Positions 26,740 to 37,093 of a stretch of 64,000 nt of DNA are shown in pieces (within the stretch, counting starts at the first letter, position 1; each line of letters opens with the position of its first letter). Source of the stretch: Isachenkonia alkalipeptolytica (GTDB lineage Bacteria; Bacillota; Clostridia; Peptostreptococcales; T1SED10-28). Made by a program: the position numbers and the translations under genes. Below the pieces are notes generated by a model that was given only the letters and a program-made list of their open reading frames with translations, did no database searches and was not told the origin of the DNA. The stretch is taken from positions 1 to 64,000 of the forward strand of contig NZ_SUMG01000006.1 in the NCBI RefSeq assembly GCF_009910325.1. The letters are read 5' to 3'.

Positions 26740-28315
26740 TTATTTTCGGGATTTTTAATATATCCGCTAGATTATTAAAGCACTTAACAAATTCAGCAAT
26801 GAACTTGTCGTATTCCTCACTATTATATAGAATCCAATAATCAACAAGATCGTAATCATTAAAAACTGCTTTGTGATCATTAAACCATTTTTTTTCTTTG
26901 TCTCTAAGCTTTTCGCCATCAAATATCGTTGGTGGATTTTGAACATAATAATTTTTGGTTGGTGCGCCTGTTGCAGTCGGCTTAAAAAATTCATGATCAC
27001 CAGGTAACTCAATTATAAAGTTATATAATAATTTTTCTGGATTAAAGTTATTATCTTGGCCAGGAAGAAGCATGAAATGAAATCCTCGAGGAAATTGCTT
27101 TTGATAATCTCCATCCAACATAAAAAGCACTTTGGAAAAATGTTTGTGTGATAGCTTAGCCATTGACATAAGATAATCACAACCCATTTGAGCCGATTTA
27201 ATTTTAATATGGTCAAGGTATTTAGCTAGTAGTTTTTCAAGAAGCCAAGCAGCTTCATCATCTTCTACAATGACTTCCAATTTCCGCCGACTATGAATTT
27301 CCATTTTTAACAACATATCCGACTCAATGATACTATAAGATGGGCTCATCATAATTTCTAGAGATTCATTATCTGTTGTAAGGTATGCTATCTCAATATT
27401 GTTATTTTTATCCAAATTATTATTTAGGGTTTTTTCACTAATTGTCTCTAACAAAGAAAGGCTATGAGTTGTGAAAACAAACTGTAGATTTAATTTTCTA
27501 GCTTGTTCGCTCATAAAATCTAATAATTTTAATTGCGCAAGTGGATGAAGGGTGGCATCTATTTCATCAATAAGAACCAAGCCTCCCTCGTATTCTTCTC
27601 TAAGCATCTCCTTTAATCGAGCAAAGGCTAATACAGTAAGTAGAATTTGACCAAGATTATCTTGTCCCGCTGAATTAGTCAAATAATCATAACTGGACGT
27701 GTTTATACCTGTTCCATTTTTGGAAGCCTTTGAGTAATTTACGGATTTTAAGTTTTCAAAATCATGTTTTCCTATTAAAGTTAATATTTTTTTATAATTC
27801 TCCCAAAACCATTGCTTCTCATCTTCATTTTGGAATGTACTTTCTTTTGCTTGTATATCCTCATCCTTTGCTTCGCCAATAGGGTACAGACGACTTAAAC
27901 CTAAGTATATTACCGGATGTTTAACTTTTGCTTCAGTTACTTTATCATTCTTTAACTCTTTTTTGGGGATTACTCGAAAGCGAGTTTCGTTTTGCTGCCA
28001 AGCAATTCTAAAGTCTCTGTAATCAATATATTCATCATTTTCTTTATTACTAAAGTAGACTGAAAATTTATCTGATCCAGATTTGTCAAATTTACTAGAT
28101 CCTTTGAATATATCACTGAAGTCTGTCTTGAATTGTCTTTTTGTTAAATCATTTGTCTTTTCCAGCTGCACAGAGTTTCCAAGCATCCCCAAAATAGTAG
28201 ATTTGCCTACAGCATTTTTCCCAGCAATAGCCGTAATCATCTTACCGAGCTTAATTTCTCCTGACTCAAATATACGAAAGCCATTAAACTTAATAGAGCT
28301 GACATACTTAAACAT
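26729..28315 (-). CDS. OLD-like AAA ATPase with TOPRIM-type domain
   Basis: An ABC-type ATPase of the OLD/GajA kind, 528 aa. Walker A GKNAVGKST is near residue 37, Walker B LVLIDEIDATLHP near 246, and TTHSLSLLE near 285. After residue 335 a TOPRIM-like nuclease domain follows, with VEDDEAAWLLEKLL (acidic first motif) and FMLDGDYQ (DxD). OLD nucleases cut DNA under ATP control. Start ATG 28315 has GGAGG eight bases upstream. Its 3' end overlaps the DUF559 stub, and the HelD-like helicase follows. The pair resembles Gabija in architecture, although the helicase is about twice the usual GajB length. Confidence 0.85.
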   Translation of the reverse strand: MFKYVSSIKFNGFRIFESGEIKLGKMITAIAGKNAVGKSTILGMLGNSVQLEKTNDLTKRQFKTDFSDIFKGSSKFDKSGSDKFSVYFSNKENDEYIDYRDFRIAWQQNETRFRVIPKKELKNDKVTEAKVKHPVIYLGLSRLYPIGEAKDEDIQAKESTFQNEDEKQWFWENYKKILTLIGKHDFENLKSVNYSKASKNGTGINTSSYDYLTNSAGQDNLGQILLTVLAFARLKEMLREEYEGGLVLIDEIDATLHPLAQLKLLDFMSEQARKLNLQFVFTTHSLSLLETISEKTLNNNLDKNNNIEIAYLTTDNESLEIMMSPSYSIIESDMLLKMEIHSRRKLEVIVEDDEAAWLLEKLLAKYLDHIKIKSAQMGCDYLMSMAKLSHKHFSKVLFMLDGDYQKQFPRGFHFMLLPGQDNNFNPEKLLYNFIIELPGDHEFFKPTATGAPTKNYYVQNPPTIFDGEKLRDKEKKWFNDHKAVFNDYDLVDYWILYNSEEYDKFIAEFVKCFNNLADILKIPKISQR

Positions 28316-28330
28316 ATAATAAACCTCCAA

Positions 28331-28639
28331 TTGTAATTATAACTAATTTAGTTCTTGAAAAATAAAACGTTACATAAATTCTCAATGCTTTCAATGACTT
28401 TCTACTCTGCTAGTGTTGTAGAACATTGGATAAGTAAATTCGTTCTATGTCTTTGTGTCAAAGTGTCAATAACTTTTTTAGAATATTCTTCCGTATAAAA
28501 ATTGTGATTCTATTTTACGGAGTACCCCTTCGCTTTCTCTAATAGAATTATACAAATATTTTCTTCAGTTATATGAGTATTAGTAACTCCTATTGTTCTT
28601 TTAATATCCCAGAAACTTCATTCATTATTAAAATTTTAT
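28331..28639. other. Intergenic gap, no gene identified
   Basis: AT-rich sequence between the OLD-like gene and the end of the seven-gene operon. Short minus-strand frames read protein-like sequence without starts (for example ICIILLEKAKGYSVK at about 28517-28561), so a degraded gene end is possible. No clear terminator or promoter was seen. Confidence 0.4.
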
Positions 28640-30730
28640 TTACAAAAACTCCGAAGCTGTCCCATAACTCGTTATATAAGTCGCCTCTTGAGCTCTGGTC
28701 AATGCAACATAAAGCAAACACTTTTCAGCAGTTCTTGCATCTTCTCTTGCAACAGGATCCTCTTGATCAATCGCAGCTGTTAAAGGAATGATTCGGTTGT
28801 TAGCGGCAACTACAAAAACTTGCTGAAATTCCAAACCTTTAACTCTATGCATTGTTGCCACTCGAACACCTTCTAATGCTCGATCATCAATCTTCGACCT
28901 TTTTATTTCGTATGTCCTGAAGCCTGCATTATTTAATTCTCCAATATAATCCTTTAGTAATTTATGGGTTCGTGCGACAATACAAATATTCCTTAAATCT
29001 ACACCACTTTCGGTAAGTTCCTTTAGTTTTGATGTTAAAAAGTCAATCTCTTCCCTTGCATCTTTAAAGTTTTTAACGACAGGCAGTTCTCCATGGGTCA
29101 ATGACTGATAAGTCCGGCCATCATCATTACCTTCATCAAGATCATCAAATTCGATTCCCTTCAGCATTCCAAATGCAAACTTTCTAATTTCTTCAGTTGT
29201 TCGATAGTTGATTTTCAAATAGCTACTTCGGCCGCGAATATTAATACCGGCTCTTGATAATACAGGTTTGTTTTTATAGATCCTTTGGTGAGCATCACCT
29301 ACAATAAAGAGGTCATTCTGATGCTCTTTACCAGCTAGTGCTCTTAGTAACCGATAAGCAGGCATACCGAAATCCTGACCTTCATCAACAATAATTGACT
29401 GGTATTTCATTCTTTCAGGAGTCCTTTCTAGTATTTTTCTACATTCGTGCATTGCAGTCTCAATGTCTCTATATCGATTTTCTTTCATTAGGTTTTGATA
29501 CTCTTCAAAAACTTTCCAGACTTCCATACGTTTTTTTCTATCTAAACGCGTACCTCTACCAACGCGTGAAGCTTTCAAGTATTGCGATTTTGTATATGCT
29601 TCTTGTGCATTCACTACTTTAGACCACTCTTCAGCAAAAAATTCTGGTGAGAGATCTACATCTATAACAGCTGTGTCGATTGCTTCTTGCCAAATTTCAG
29701 CAAGCTTGTCGTCATAAACTATGGTGTAGTCATAATCCTGTTCTCTTAGAAAGCGTGTAACCCATCCATCAAGATGCACAACTTCTATACGCTTCTGTTC
29801 ACTAGGCTTGCAAATCGATCGTAAATTATTTTTTATATCATCCGCAAGGTTAGCAGTGAAAGTAGTGAAAAGTATTTTTTGCTTCTCTTTCATTTGACTC
29901 GCTAACCATTTAGCGCGATGCATAGCGACAACAGTTTTACCCGTCCCTGCACCACCAAGTACTCTTGCAGGTCCATTAAACTCTCTTTCTACGACTGCCC
30001 GTTGGGTAGGGTGAAGAAATACACGCCATTTTTCAAGCGGCGCTGCCATAATCTCTCTTAACTCTTCTTCACCCTCCACAATCACAAAGGATTTTTGTGA
30101 ACGTGGCTTCTGTAAAGCTTCCGTAAAGTCTTGAGTTTTTTCCTCTTTCCTTTCAACACTCATCAAATCAATTACTTCTTGTACAGGAAAACCATTTACA
30201 ATCCATTCAAGCCCTTCAAAAGCATCTTCAGGAATCTTTGAAGCTAAATCATATAACTCTTCTGGTGTTTCAATTCTTTTTACCATTTCAATCTGTTCAG
30301 AAGGGACTCCCAACTCTAACAGATCATTTTCCTTCACATGTATAAATAATCCAGTTTCAGGTGCAGGTTTTTTTTCTTCTACTGTAGAGTACTCAACATC
30401 ATAGACTTGAACATTTCCTGTATGTCTATTTATCTCACACTTTTTCCGTCTTGCCCAATCATATGCGTCATCATGGTGGTCCACCCAGAGCAGAAGATAT
30501 ACACCTGTTTCTTTTTGACGAGCTACAATACCACGATAGGTGTCATCGATTCGAACTGAATGAATCTTGTTGTCCATGGCATCATGGATTTTTTCAAAAT
30601 TAATACCAGAAGATCTGGGATTATTTCTAAACTTGTTCATGAACTCGGTAACTTTACCTTGAGCTTTACGTGGTAATTTAGAAAAAGCGGTCAAAAAATC
30701 CGAAGAAATTGCTATCGTTGTTTGTGCCAT
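28640..30730 (-). CDS. RelE-like domain fused to a UvrD/Rep-type helicase
   Basis: Residues 1-95 (FLTAFSKLPRKAQGKVTEFM, VRIDDTYRGIVARQ, LLLWVDHHDDAYDWA) have the RelE/HigB toxin fold pattern. From about 235 on, an SF1 helicase shows GGAGTGKT (about 257), DEGQD (about 446), VGDAHQRIY, NYRTTEEIRKF and the terminal VALTRAQEA. The ribosome-dependent RNase function of a RelE domain, or a purely RNA/DNA-binding one, cannot be told from sequence. It is the last gene of the seven-gene operon; its ATG lies one base after the previous stop, with GGGAGG upstream. Possibly an effector that couples DNA unwinding to toxicity (inference). Confidence 0.88.
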   Translation of the reverse strand: MAQTTIAISSDFLTAFSKLPRKAQGKVTEFMNKFRNNPRSSGINFEKIHDAMDNKIHSVRIDDTYRGIVARQKETGVYLLLWVDHHDDAYDWARRKKCEINRHTGNVQVYDVEYSTVEEKKPAPETGLFIHVKENDLLELGVPSEQIEMVKRIETPEELYDLASKIPEDAFEGLEWIVNGFPVQEVIDLMSVERKEEKTQDFTEALQKPRSQKSFVIVEGEEELREIMAAPLEKWRVFLHPTQRAVVEREFNGPARVLGGAGTGKTVVAMHRAKWLASQMKEKQKILFTTFTANLADDIKNNLRSICKPSEQKRIEVVHLDGWVTRFLREQDYDYTIVYDDKLAEIWQEAIDTAVIDVDLSPEFFAEEWSKVVNAQEAYTKSQYLKASRVGRGTRLDRKKRMEVWKVFEEYQNLMKENRYRDIETAMHECRKILERTPERMKYQSIIVDEGQDFGMPAYRLLRALAGKEHQNDLFIVGDAHQRIYKNKPVLSRAGINIRGRSSYLKINYRTTEEIRKFAFGMLKGIEFDDLDEGNDDGRTYQSLTHGELPVVKNFKDAREEIDFLTSKLKELTESGVDLRNICIVARTHKLLKDYIGELNNAGFRTYEIKRSKIDDRALEGVRVATMHRVKGLEFQQVFVVAANNRIIPLTAAIDQEDPVAREDARTAEKCLLYVALTRAQEATYITSYGTASEFL

Positions 30731-30731
30731 T

Positions 30732-33700
30732 TTATTTACCTCCCTTATTCAGATCAGACGGTTTTAAATTTTGGATATCAAAAGCTTTCCAACCTAATTT
30801 TTCAAATACGGGTTTATATTCGTTTTGTTCTGGTAACAATATCGCTATCTTACGCTCTTCCCATGCTAATTCTGCTTGAGCTATGATCTTTGAATTCTCA
30901 TTTTCAAGTTCAAATCCCACTGATGAAGGTGGCTCCATATTATTTTTTATTAAGGAATCTACTAAAATAATAATAATCTCTTCATCAAGAATTTGTTCTT
31001 TGACTAATTCCCATTCCTCTGCATTAGCGCTTAGGCTAAACTGTGCTGATTCGATTTCAGCATAATCAGTGATCTCCAGTTCATTATATATATCCTGTTG
31101 CAAACCAGTCTCTGTAAATGCCATGAAAGTGTCTAAAAACTGCATCACATTATAAAAGTGCCAGAAACCATTCCAGTCAGCCTCATACCGATCACTTCTA
31201 AATTCCTTTTGATCCTCTAAAATAGCATAAATCGTTACTTCTTGCCTTTTGTTTTTTGTTATAGCTTCGGTATTCACCCCTGCTACTACTAACATATGAG
31301 AACTTTTACCACGTGGGTGCCACAAACTAAAAATCGTTTTTCTAAAAGGAAATGATTCTATATTATCAGATGTATACTCTAATAGAGGTGAGAGTTTTTG
31401 CCTCCATTCATTAAACATTAATTCCTTCGAGATGTTACTCATATCTAGTACCGACCATGAAAATGCTTTTGCATAAGCCGACAACATCTTTTCTCCTTTA
31501 TCTGCTTCAAGGTATTGCATTAATATCTCAAAGGAACTACCGAAACCTAATTTCATATTTCCAAAACCTTCACTTTCCAAGGTACGTATGAACATTTGAC
31601 TTCCTGAAGGCATCTCTTCATATCTTAAGGTTGGTGTTATTTCATTACCTGATGGATTAATAATTTCATGGATATCTTTCCACGTTAAAGTCCAAACACG
31701 ATAATCTCCACACCGTCTTATTGCTTCTCTCTTGAGAGTATCATCAGCAACTCGATCCTTGTGATATAGAAATCCATCCATAAAAATAGCAATCGGTCGA
31801 TGATTTGAAGATTTTCTAAGTGGACGTATAACAAAATCAGGCTTTGAAGTGACGGATACATTGTCTGCACTATCCAATTTCACCTGAGGTTCTACTACCC
31901 ATAAAAATCCATTAATCGATACTTGATACCCTTCTTTATTATTAACAAGGGTCTTATCAACTTTTACACTCCGATTAGTTTCAGTTTTTCTTCTTAATGC
32001 TTCAACAAATCGTAATTCAAGTTCACTTTCAAAAAGTGAATTGATTTTTATATTTCCTAAATTAGTTATTTCTTCAATATTCTTCTGCCCACTTAATATG
32101 AAGTTAAGGAGGTTAACTGCGACACGTCTTGAAATCACACCAATCTTTTGACTTTGTTGATAAGCATAAATGCAATGATAACACCCATCTTTTTGAATAT
32201 CCTCTTTGCATGAACAACTTTCCAGTACATCTAGTGCATTCTCAAAAATATCTACTAATGCATTTTCATTTTGCAGTAATTGCTTTAGATAACCGGTGCC
32301 TCCAGGCACAGAATCATAAATTACAAGGTACTGTTTTCGATAGGCACCCTCGTCAACGGGCACTTCACTTATTGTGGCTCTTAAATGATCTACATTCCCA
32401 AAGTATTCTCTCATCCCAAGCATAAAAGCAGCTGTGAATGATTCTTGTCGGATATTAGATGTATCCATTGTTGTTGCTGGTACTAACAAGCGTAAAGCTT
32501 CAGTCTCAAATTCACGATATAGAAACAGGCATTCCTCAAAAGGGTTTTCTAAGGAAGCATCTTGATTTCTAGCCTTGCAACTAAATGTATGGTTGGCCTT
32601 ACCATTTTCCTGCTGAACTTTTCCACAATGCTTGCAAATTGTAAAACCTTTACGAACATCTTCAACTCCAGACACGGTAAGTTTCTCACCAAAAGTATCA
32701 GCCTCACCAAAGTTAATTTCTCTCATTTTTGCTTTCTTTACAAATTCATAACCAAAAGGAAACTCTTCATTATCCATTCTAAACGCTTTAATAACATCAT
32801 TTTCTTCATCAACATCAACTAACATTTGCTTCATATAAAAAATATTTTGCCGATCATCGCTTTCGTCATCTATTAAGGATTTTGTATAGTCTGTATTAGA
32901 ATATACCATTTGTACTTTCAACATACTCCTTACTTGTCCACCATCAGCCCATCCAAGGGATCCACAACGGGGGCACGATGCCTTGCTCACTCCATATCCT
33001 TCGATATCCGCATGAGAACAATTAGGACAAAGCCTCCATTTTGCAGTCTTAGATGAATTTAAATCGATTTGATCGATCTTAAGTTTCCTTCCATCCACAT
33101 AGAAACTATTATGGGGTGCAAATTCACTAATCGCAGATGAAGCAGATCGATTGTATTCGTGAATCAGTTTCTGGTACTTTCTTTTTCCCCTTACCATTTT
33201 AGGCTGATCGTCTTCTTCTTTTCGGTATAAAATCGCTTTTAAAATTATGCCTGCCTCAGGGAAAGCATAGTTAGGTAGCAAACCTTCATCAGAAAGAAAA
33301 TTAAAGATATTCTTATTATTAATATCCTTAACTATGCCACTTAGTGCGCGTCTTTCACTCTTTAGATCTTTTAATTCATCTTCATAAGATGAATCCTTTG
33401 GTTTTCCTTCCAATTCTTTTATAAGTTTTCCTAATTCTTTTACATTGTTTCTTATAGAATCCCTATGCTTTTTTAATTGTTCAAAAGCATCTAGAATTTT
33501 TAAGTGCATAGGACTTTCATTCTTGCTATCTCCCTCAACGAAGACTTTTATCTCATTTATTGCATCTGCATCCAGCTCTCCTTCTCGAAAAAGCTCTGTA
33601 AAAGTCCTAACAAGTTTTGAAAGGTTGTTTTGTATATAATTTAAAAAGTTGAATGGGAAAACTGTATTCGATTTTTTCGAAAGATTACTCAAACAAACAC

Positions 33701-36700
33701 TTATTTTTTTCGGAATCGCCTGCTCATCAATTCCTTTTTTGATCCAGCTATCAAGACAATAGGCTACAAATTGTCGTTCAAGAACTGCTGATGCCCGTAA
33801 AAAAACTTTTGGTGGTATAATTGCCCCCGATAACATTTCCTCTGGTTCAGCATAGTAATACAAATCATGAGGTTTTGCGTTGGCTACTGCCAATGTAAGA
33901 GCGTTACCATCTTTTCTTCCCGCACGGCCAGTTCTTTGCATGAACTGCGCTTGGCCTGGCGGCACACTACAAAGTACAACAGTTGAAAGATCTCCAATAT
34001 CAATTCCCATCTCTAGTGTCGGTGTACACGAAAGTAGATTTGGATCCCATGGAAAACTATCTTTTTTGCTTCGTTTAAAGTCCTCTTCTAAAGCTTCTCT
34101 ATCATCACGCTCTAACAATCCAGTATGCTCTTTAGCAATTACTCTTTCTAGGTCGGCATTGTTATAAAGTTTGTGATAATAGTTCATTGAGTTTAACTCA
34201 ACCTCTTCTAAACGTCCTCCACATTTTGTGAGCCAGCAGGGTGCATTGATCCAATATGAAAGGTTTTCTTCTCCAACATTTACTATGTTTCCACAAGTAT
34301 TACAACTTAGCTCCTTCACTTCCGTAGTAATAAATAGTTCTTCTTTATTGAGACCCCATATTTGATCAGAATTTTTTGAAGGCAAGGTAGTCAGTACGTT
34401 CTCTTTAATAAGTTCTGAAAAGATAATCATCGCCATACCGTCGAATACATCTTCTCTTACAAATTCCTCTTCTATACATGAATGGATCCAATCAGTATAT
34501 TTTCGATCGGTTGCCTTATCAAAGTAGTACGTGTTTTTGAAATAACCTTCATCTTTGATAAGAAAGGTTGGTGTATTCCTTCCGGCCTGTAACCCTGGTG
34601 TCCATTTTGTGTAGTCATGTGAAAGCAAATATGGCCTGCCATTCTCCTGCGTGTAGCTATAGAATGATGTATCGTTAAAAGCACCATTTCGTCTAACAAG
34701 ATTTAAAAATCCGACAACCATCTTCATAAATACCTTCAGTTCTGAATTATTAAGTGCCGCAAGTTCATTAATAGCCCTCGTTTGAATATTTTTACTAACC
34801 TTAGTAACCATCTCGTTATTAAAAATAATTGTAGAACATCTCGATTTTTCCAAGGTACGACCGATTTGACTCGCAGACCCATACTCCAACATAATTTCAT
34901 AGTTAAGTCGCCTTTCAATTTCCCTAATCAGTTTTTTGCTATTTTCATTTTGAGTGAGCTTCCCATTAACTAACATGTTTTCATAAGTTGTTTTCCAAGT
35001 CATGTTCGGGGCAATAAAATAGCTAACAAACTCTTCCTTTGTTAATTGTGAATACCAGTAATTAATAAATCCTTTCGAGAAATCTTCCAAGTTTAAACCT
35101 TTACCTTTAAAAATGGCAAATCTTTGTATTGCACTTCTAAGTCCAAATCTCCAGGTCCTAGAATTGAAAAATCCTGCACGATGGGCTGCATCCTGAACAT
35201 TATCTGAAAACGCCAAGGTTTTTTTATCATCATTAAATCTGGATGCAAACATTTGTGAAACACTTGCACTAATAGCAGTCGCACTTCTAAGTCCAATGAT
35301 GGATAAACCTCTTTTGCTACTACAAAAAGGACATACATATTGTTTTCTATTTTTCGATCCGCTTGTCTCTAGTTTTGAAGGGATAATCACATCTAATAAC
35401 TTTTCTCCACCTTCATTACAAACATGATTTTTCTCAGGTCCTACCTCCAGTTGAAGACACTCTGGACATAGAGAGGCTTCCAAAAACTTATGTTTAGTCC
35501 CATCATACTTATGGGGAAAAACCATTGTAATATTGTCATCTTGTTTAAAATATAAATTGTAAAAAACATTCAGATTCTTTAGTGTCAAATTACCTCTTTC
35601 GTTTGCAATCGAGACCCAACCTGTTTCACCACAATCACGACAATTAACCACAGGAAGGTAATTTTTTGCCTGTTGTTCGTTAAGATCAGAGGCAATGGCA
35701 TATTCAATATCATCCGTTGTTACTTTAGCCAACAATCTCCGGAGTTCTCGCATCCACAGTTGCACTTGCACTGTCAAAAATGGACAGAGATTTAACTCAT
35801 TGCCGGTTCTAGCATGGGAAATCAAAGCAAAAAAAGCATCAAGAAATTCCGGATGATTTTTTATATCATCCAATTCCGGATGGCTTATATATAGTTCCTT
35901 ATAAATTGTTTCTGTTTGAATATATTGGTTATCGGTAAGCGTTGTTAAGCTTCTCATAAAACTATGTTCCATCAGTCGACGCCCAATTTCTAGCCTAGTA
36001 TTGGGTGTCATTATATTTGATTTGTCAAAATTATCATCAAACCATAGCTCTGTAGCAAGCCTTAAATATTCACTCTCATCTCCGTCTTCGATAGTGTCTT
36101 TTAATTCTTGTAATCTATTTTTAGAAGGGAATGTAAAGTCCTTAACCTCGAATTCTGCAAAAAAGTCGACTGCCGATTGACGGTCTTCGATAACTACCGC
36201 ATCTTCATCGAAAGATTCGCCAAAAACATTACTTGCATATCTTGATATATGCTTTGCATTTTCTTCAGATCCCATGGTTGCTGAAGTACCAATACAGCAA
36301 AGATGACCTGCAGGGGTATAAAGCCTAGATTTTAATCGTCTTAATAAGCATGCTAAATCGGTACCCTGAGCACCATCAAAAGTGTGAAGCTCATCGACAG
36401 CTATATATTTAAGAGTTTCTGGATCGTTCTCTGACCATAAATTTGCATCTTTCGGTCTCACCAAGAGATAATCGAGCATTTTGTAATTGGTCAATAGAAT
36501 ATCAGGAGGGGCATTTAACAAGGTCTCATGATCGGTTATTACAGAATCTTTGCCCATAATTCTTTTAGGGTGTTCTTCACTGCCACCTACATACATACCT
36601 GCAGTGACATTACCTTTTAATTTTGGATTCTCATTAATCAGTTCGGCTATACGCTTAGCTTGATCCGAGGCTAGTGCATTCATAGGATATATTATCAGTG

Positions 36701-37076
36701 CTTTGATACCACTTTCTCCACGATGCTTGTAGCAGTATTCTAGGATCGGATAAAGAAAACATTCTGTTTTACCCGATCCTGTCCCTGTAGCAACTAAGGT
36801 AGACTTCCCATCTTCCCCGGTTAACCTTTGAAACGCTTTCAGTTGGTGATTATAAGGTTTGTATTTTTGATTTATAGCCTCAAAATAATCTGGTATTTCA
36901 TCGGCCACACGGAAGGGGAGTTTTACTGAAATATAGGGTTCATGAAAAACTGCGCCTTTTGTCTCCACCAGCTTTTTCAGTGAACCTAAAAATGTAGGAT
37001 TTGTCATTAAAAAAGTTGTTTCAATGTAATCAGAAAGTCCTTGTTTTAGCTGACTAGCCAGGGTTGATGGTAACAT
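30732..37076 (-). CDS. Giant DUF1998 helicase, DruE-like, with C-terminal nuclease-like domain
   Basis: A 2114 aa SF2 helicase: ATGTGSGKTE (about 92), DELHTFDGAQGTDL (about 225), TSATMG, MGIDIGDLS (about 1020) and QRTGRAGRKDG (about 1052). Zinc-ribbon cysteine pairs (CRDCGETGW, CPECLQ, CPFCSS) are inserted between the RecA lobes. DUF1998 follows at about 1585-1650 with SVPGGTGYLKQLL and CSCKEDI..GCYHCIYAY. Residues about 1690-1790 (SELELRFVEAL, SKPDFVIRP, IFMDGFLYHKD, then LTWKDI) form a Vsr/PD-(D/E)XK-like nuclease domain. Size and order match DruE of Druantia and DISARM DrmA/DrmB parts combined. AAAGGAG precedes ATG 37076. Likely the main DNA translocase of the operon. Confidence 0.9.
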   Translation of the reverse strand: MLPSTLASQLKQGLSDYIETTFLMTNPTFLGSLKKLVETKGAVFHEPYISVKLPFRVADEIPDYFEAINQKYKPYNHQLKAFQRLTGEDGKSTLVATGTGSGKTECFLYPILEYCYKHRGESGIKALIIYPMNALASDQAKRIAELINENPKLKGNVTAGMYVGGSEEHPKRIMGKDSVITDHETLLNAPPDILLTNYKMLDYLLVRPKDANLWSENDPETLKYIAVDELHTFDGAQGTDLACLLRRLKSRLYTPAGHLCCIGTSATMGSEENAKHISRYASNVFGESFDEDAVVIEDRQSAVDFFAEFEVKDFTFPSKNRLQELKDTIEDGDESEYLRLATELWFDDNFDKSNIMTPNTRLEIGRRLMEHSFMRSLTTLTDNQYIQTETIYKELYISHPELDDIKNHPEFLDAFFALISHARTGNELNLCPFLTVQVQLWMRELRRLLAKVTTDDIEYAIASDLNEQQAKNYLPVVNCRDCGETGWVSIANERGNLTLKNLNVFYNLYFKQDDNITMVFPHKYDGTKHKFLEASLCPECLQLEVGPEKNHVCNEGGEKLLDVIIPSKLETSGSKNRKQYVCPFCSSKRGLSIIGLRSATAISASVSQMFASRFNDDKKTLAFSDNVQDAAHRAGFFNSRTWRFGLRSAIQRFAIFKGKGLNLEDFSKGFINYWYSQLTKEEFVSYFIAPNMTWKTTYENMLVNGKLTQNENSKKLIREIERRLNYEIMLEYGSASQIGRTLEKSRCSTIIFNNEMVTKVSKNIQTRAINELAALNNSELKVFMKMVVGFLNLVRRNGAFNDTSFYSYTQENGRPYLLSHDYTKWTPGLQAGRNTPTFLIKDEGYFKNTYYFDKATDRKYTDWIHSCIEEEFVREDVFDGMAMIIFSELIKENVLTTLPSKNSDQIWGLNKEELFITTEVKELSCNTCGNIVNVGEENLSYWINAPCWLTKCGGRLEEVELNSMNYYHKLYNNADLERVIAKEHTGLLERDDREALEEDFKRSKKDSFPWDPNLLSCTPTLEMGIDIGDLSTVVLCSVPPGQAQFMQRTGRAGRKDGNALTLAVANAKPHDLYYYAEPEEMLSGAIIPPKVFLRASAVLERQFVAYCLDSWIKKGIDEQAIPKKISVCLSNLSKKSNTVFPFNFLNYIQNNLSKLVRTFTELFREGELDADAINEIKVFVEGDSKNESPMHLKILDAFEQLKKHRDSIRNNVKELGKLIKELEGKPKDSSYEDELKDLKSERRALSGIVKDINNKNIFNFLSDEGLLPNYAFPEAGIILKAILYRKEEDDQPKMVRGKRKYQKLIHEYNRSASSAISEFAPHNSFYVDGRKLKIDQIDLNSSKTAKWRLCPNCSHADIEGYGVSKASCPRCGSLGWADGGQVRSMLKVQMVYSNTDYTKSLIDDESDDRQNIFYMKQMLVDVDEENDVIKAFRMDNEEFPFGYEFVKKAKMREINFGEADTFGEKLTVSGVEDVRKGFTICKHCGKVQQENGKANHTFSCKARNQDASLENPFEECLFLYREFETEALRLLVPATTMDTSNIRQESFTAAFMLGMREYFGNVDHLRATISEVPVDEGAYRKQYLVIYDSVPGGTGYLKQLLQNENALVDIFENALDVLESCSCKEDIQKDGCYHCIYAYQQSQKIGVISRRVAVNLLNFILSGQKNIEEITNLGNIKINSLFESELELRFVEALRRKTETNRSVKVDKTLVNNKEGYQVSINGFLWVVEPQVKLDSADNVSVTSKPDFVIRPLRKSSNHRPIAIFMDGFLYHKDRVADDTLKREAIRRCGDYRVWTLTWKDIHEIINPSGNEITPTLRYEEMPSGSQMFIRTLESEGFGNMKLGFGSSFEILMQYLEADKGEKMLSAYAKAFSWSVLDMSNISKELMFNEWRQKLSPLLEYTSDNIESFPFRKTIFSLWHPRGKSSHMLVVAGVNTEAITKNKRQEVTIYAILEDQKEFRSDRYEADWNGFWHFYNVMQFLDTFMAFTETGLQQDIYNELEITDYAEIESAQFSLSANAEEWELVKEQILDEEIIIILVDSLIKNNMEPPSSVGFELENENSKIIAQAELAWEERKIAILLPEQNEYKPVFEKLGWKAFDIQNLKPSDLNKGGK

Positions 37077-37093
37077 CCATTACACTCCTTTAA

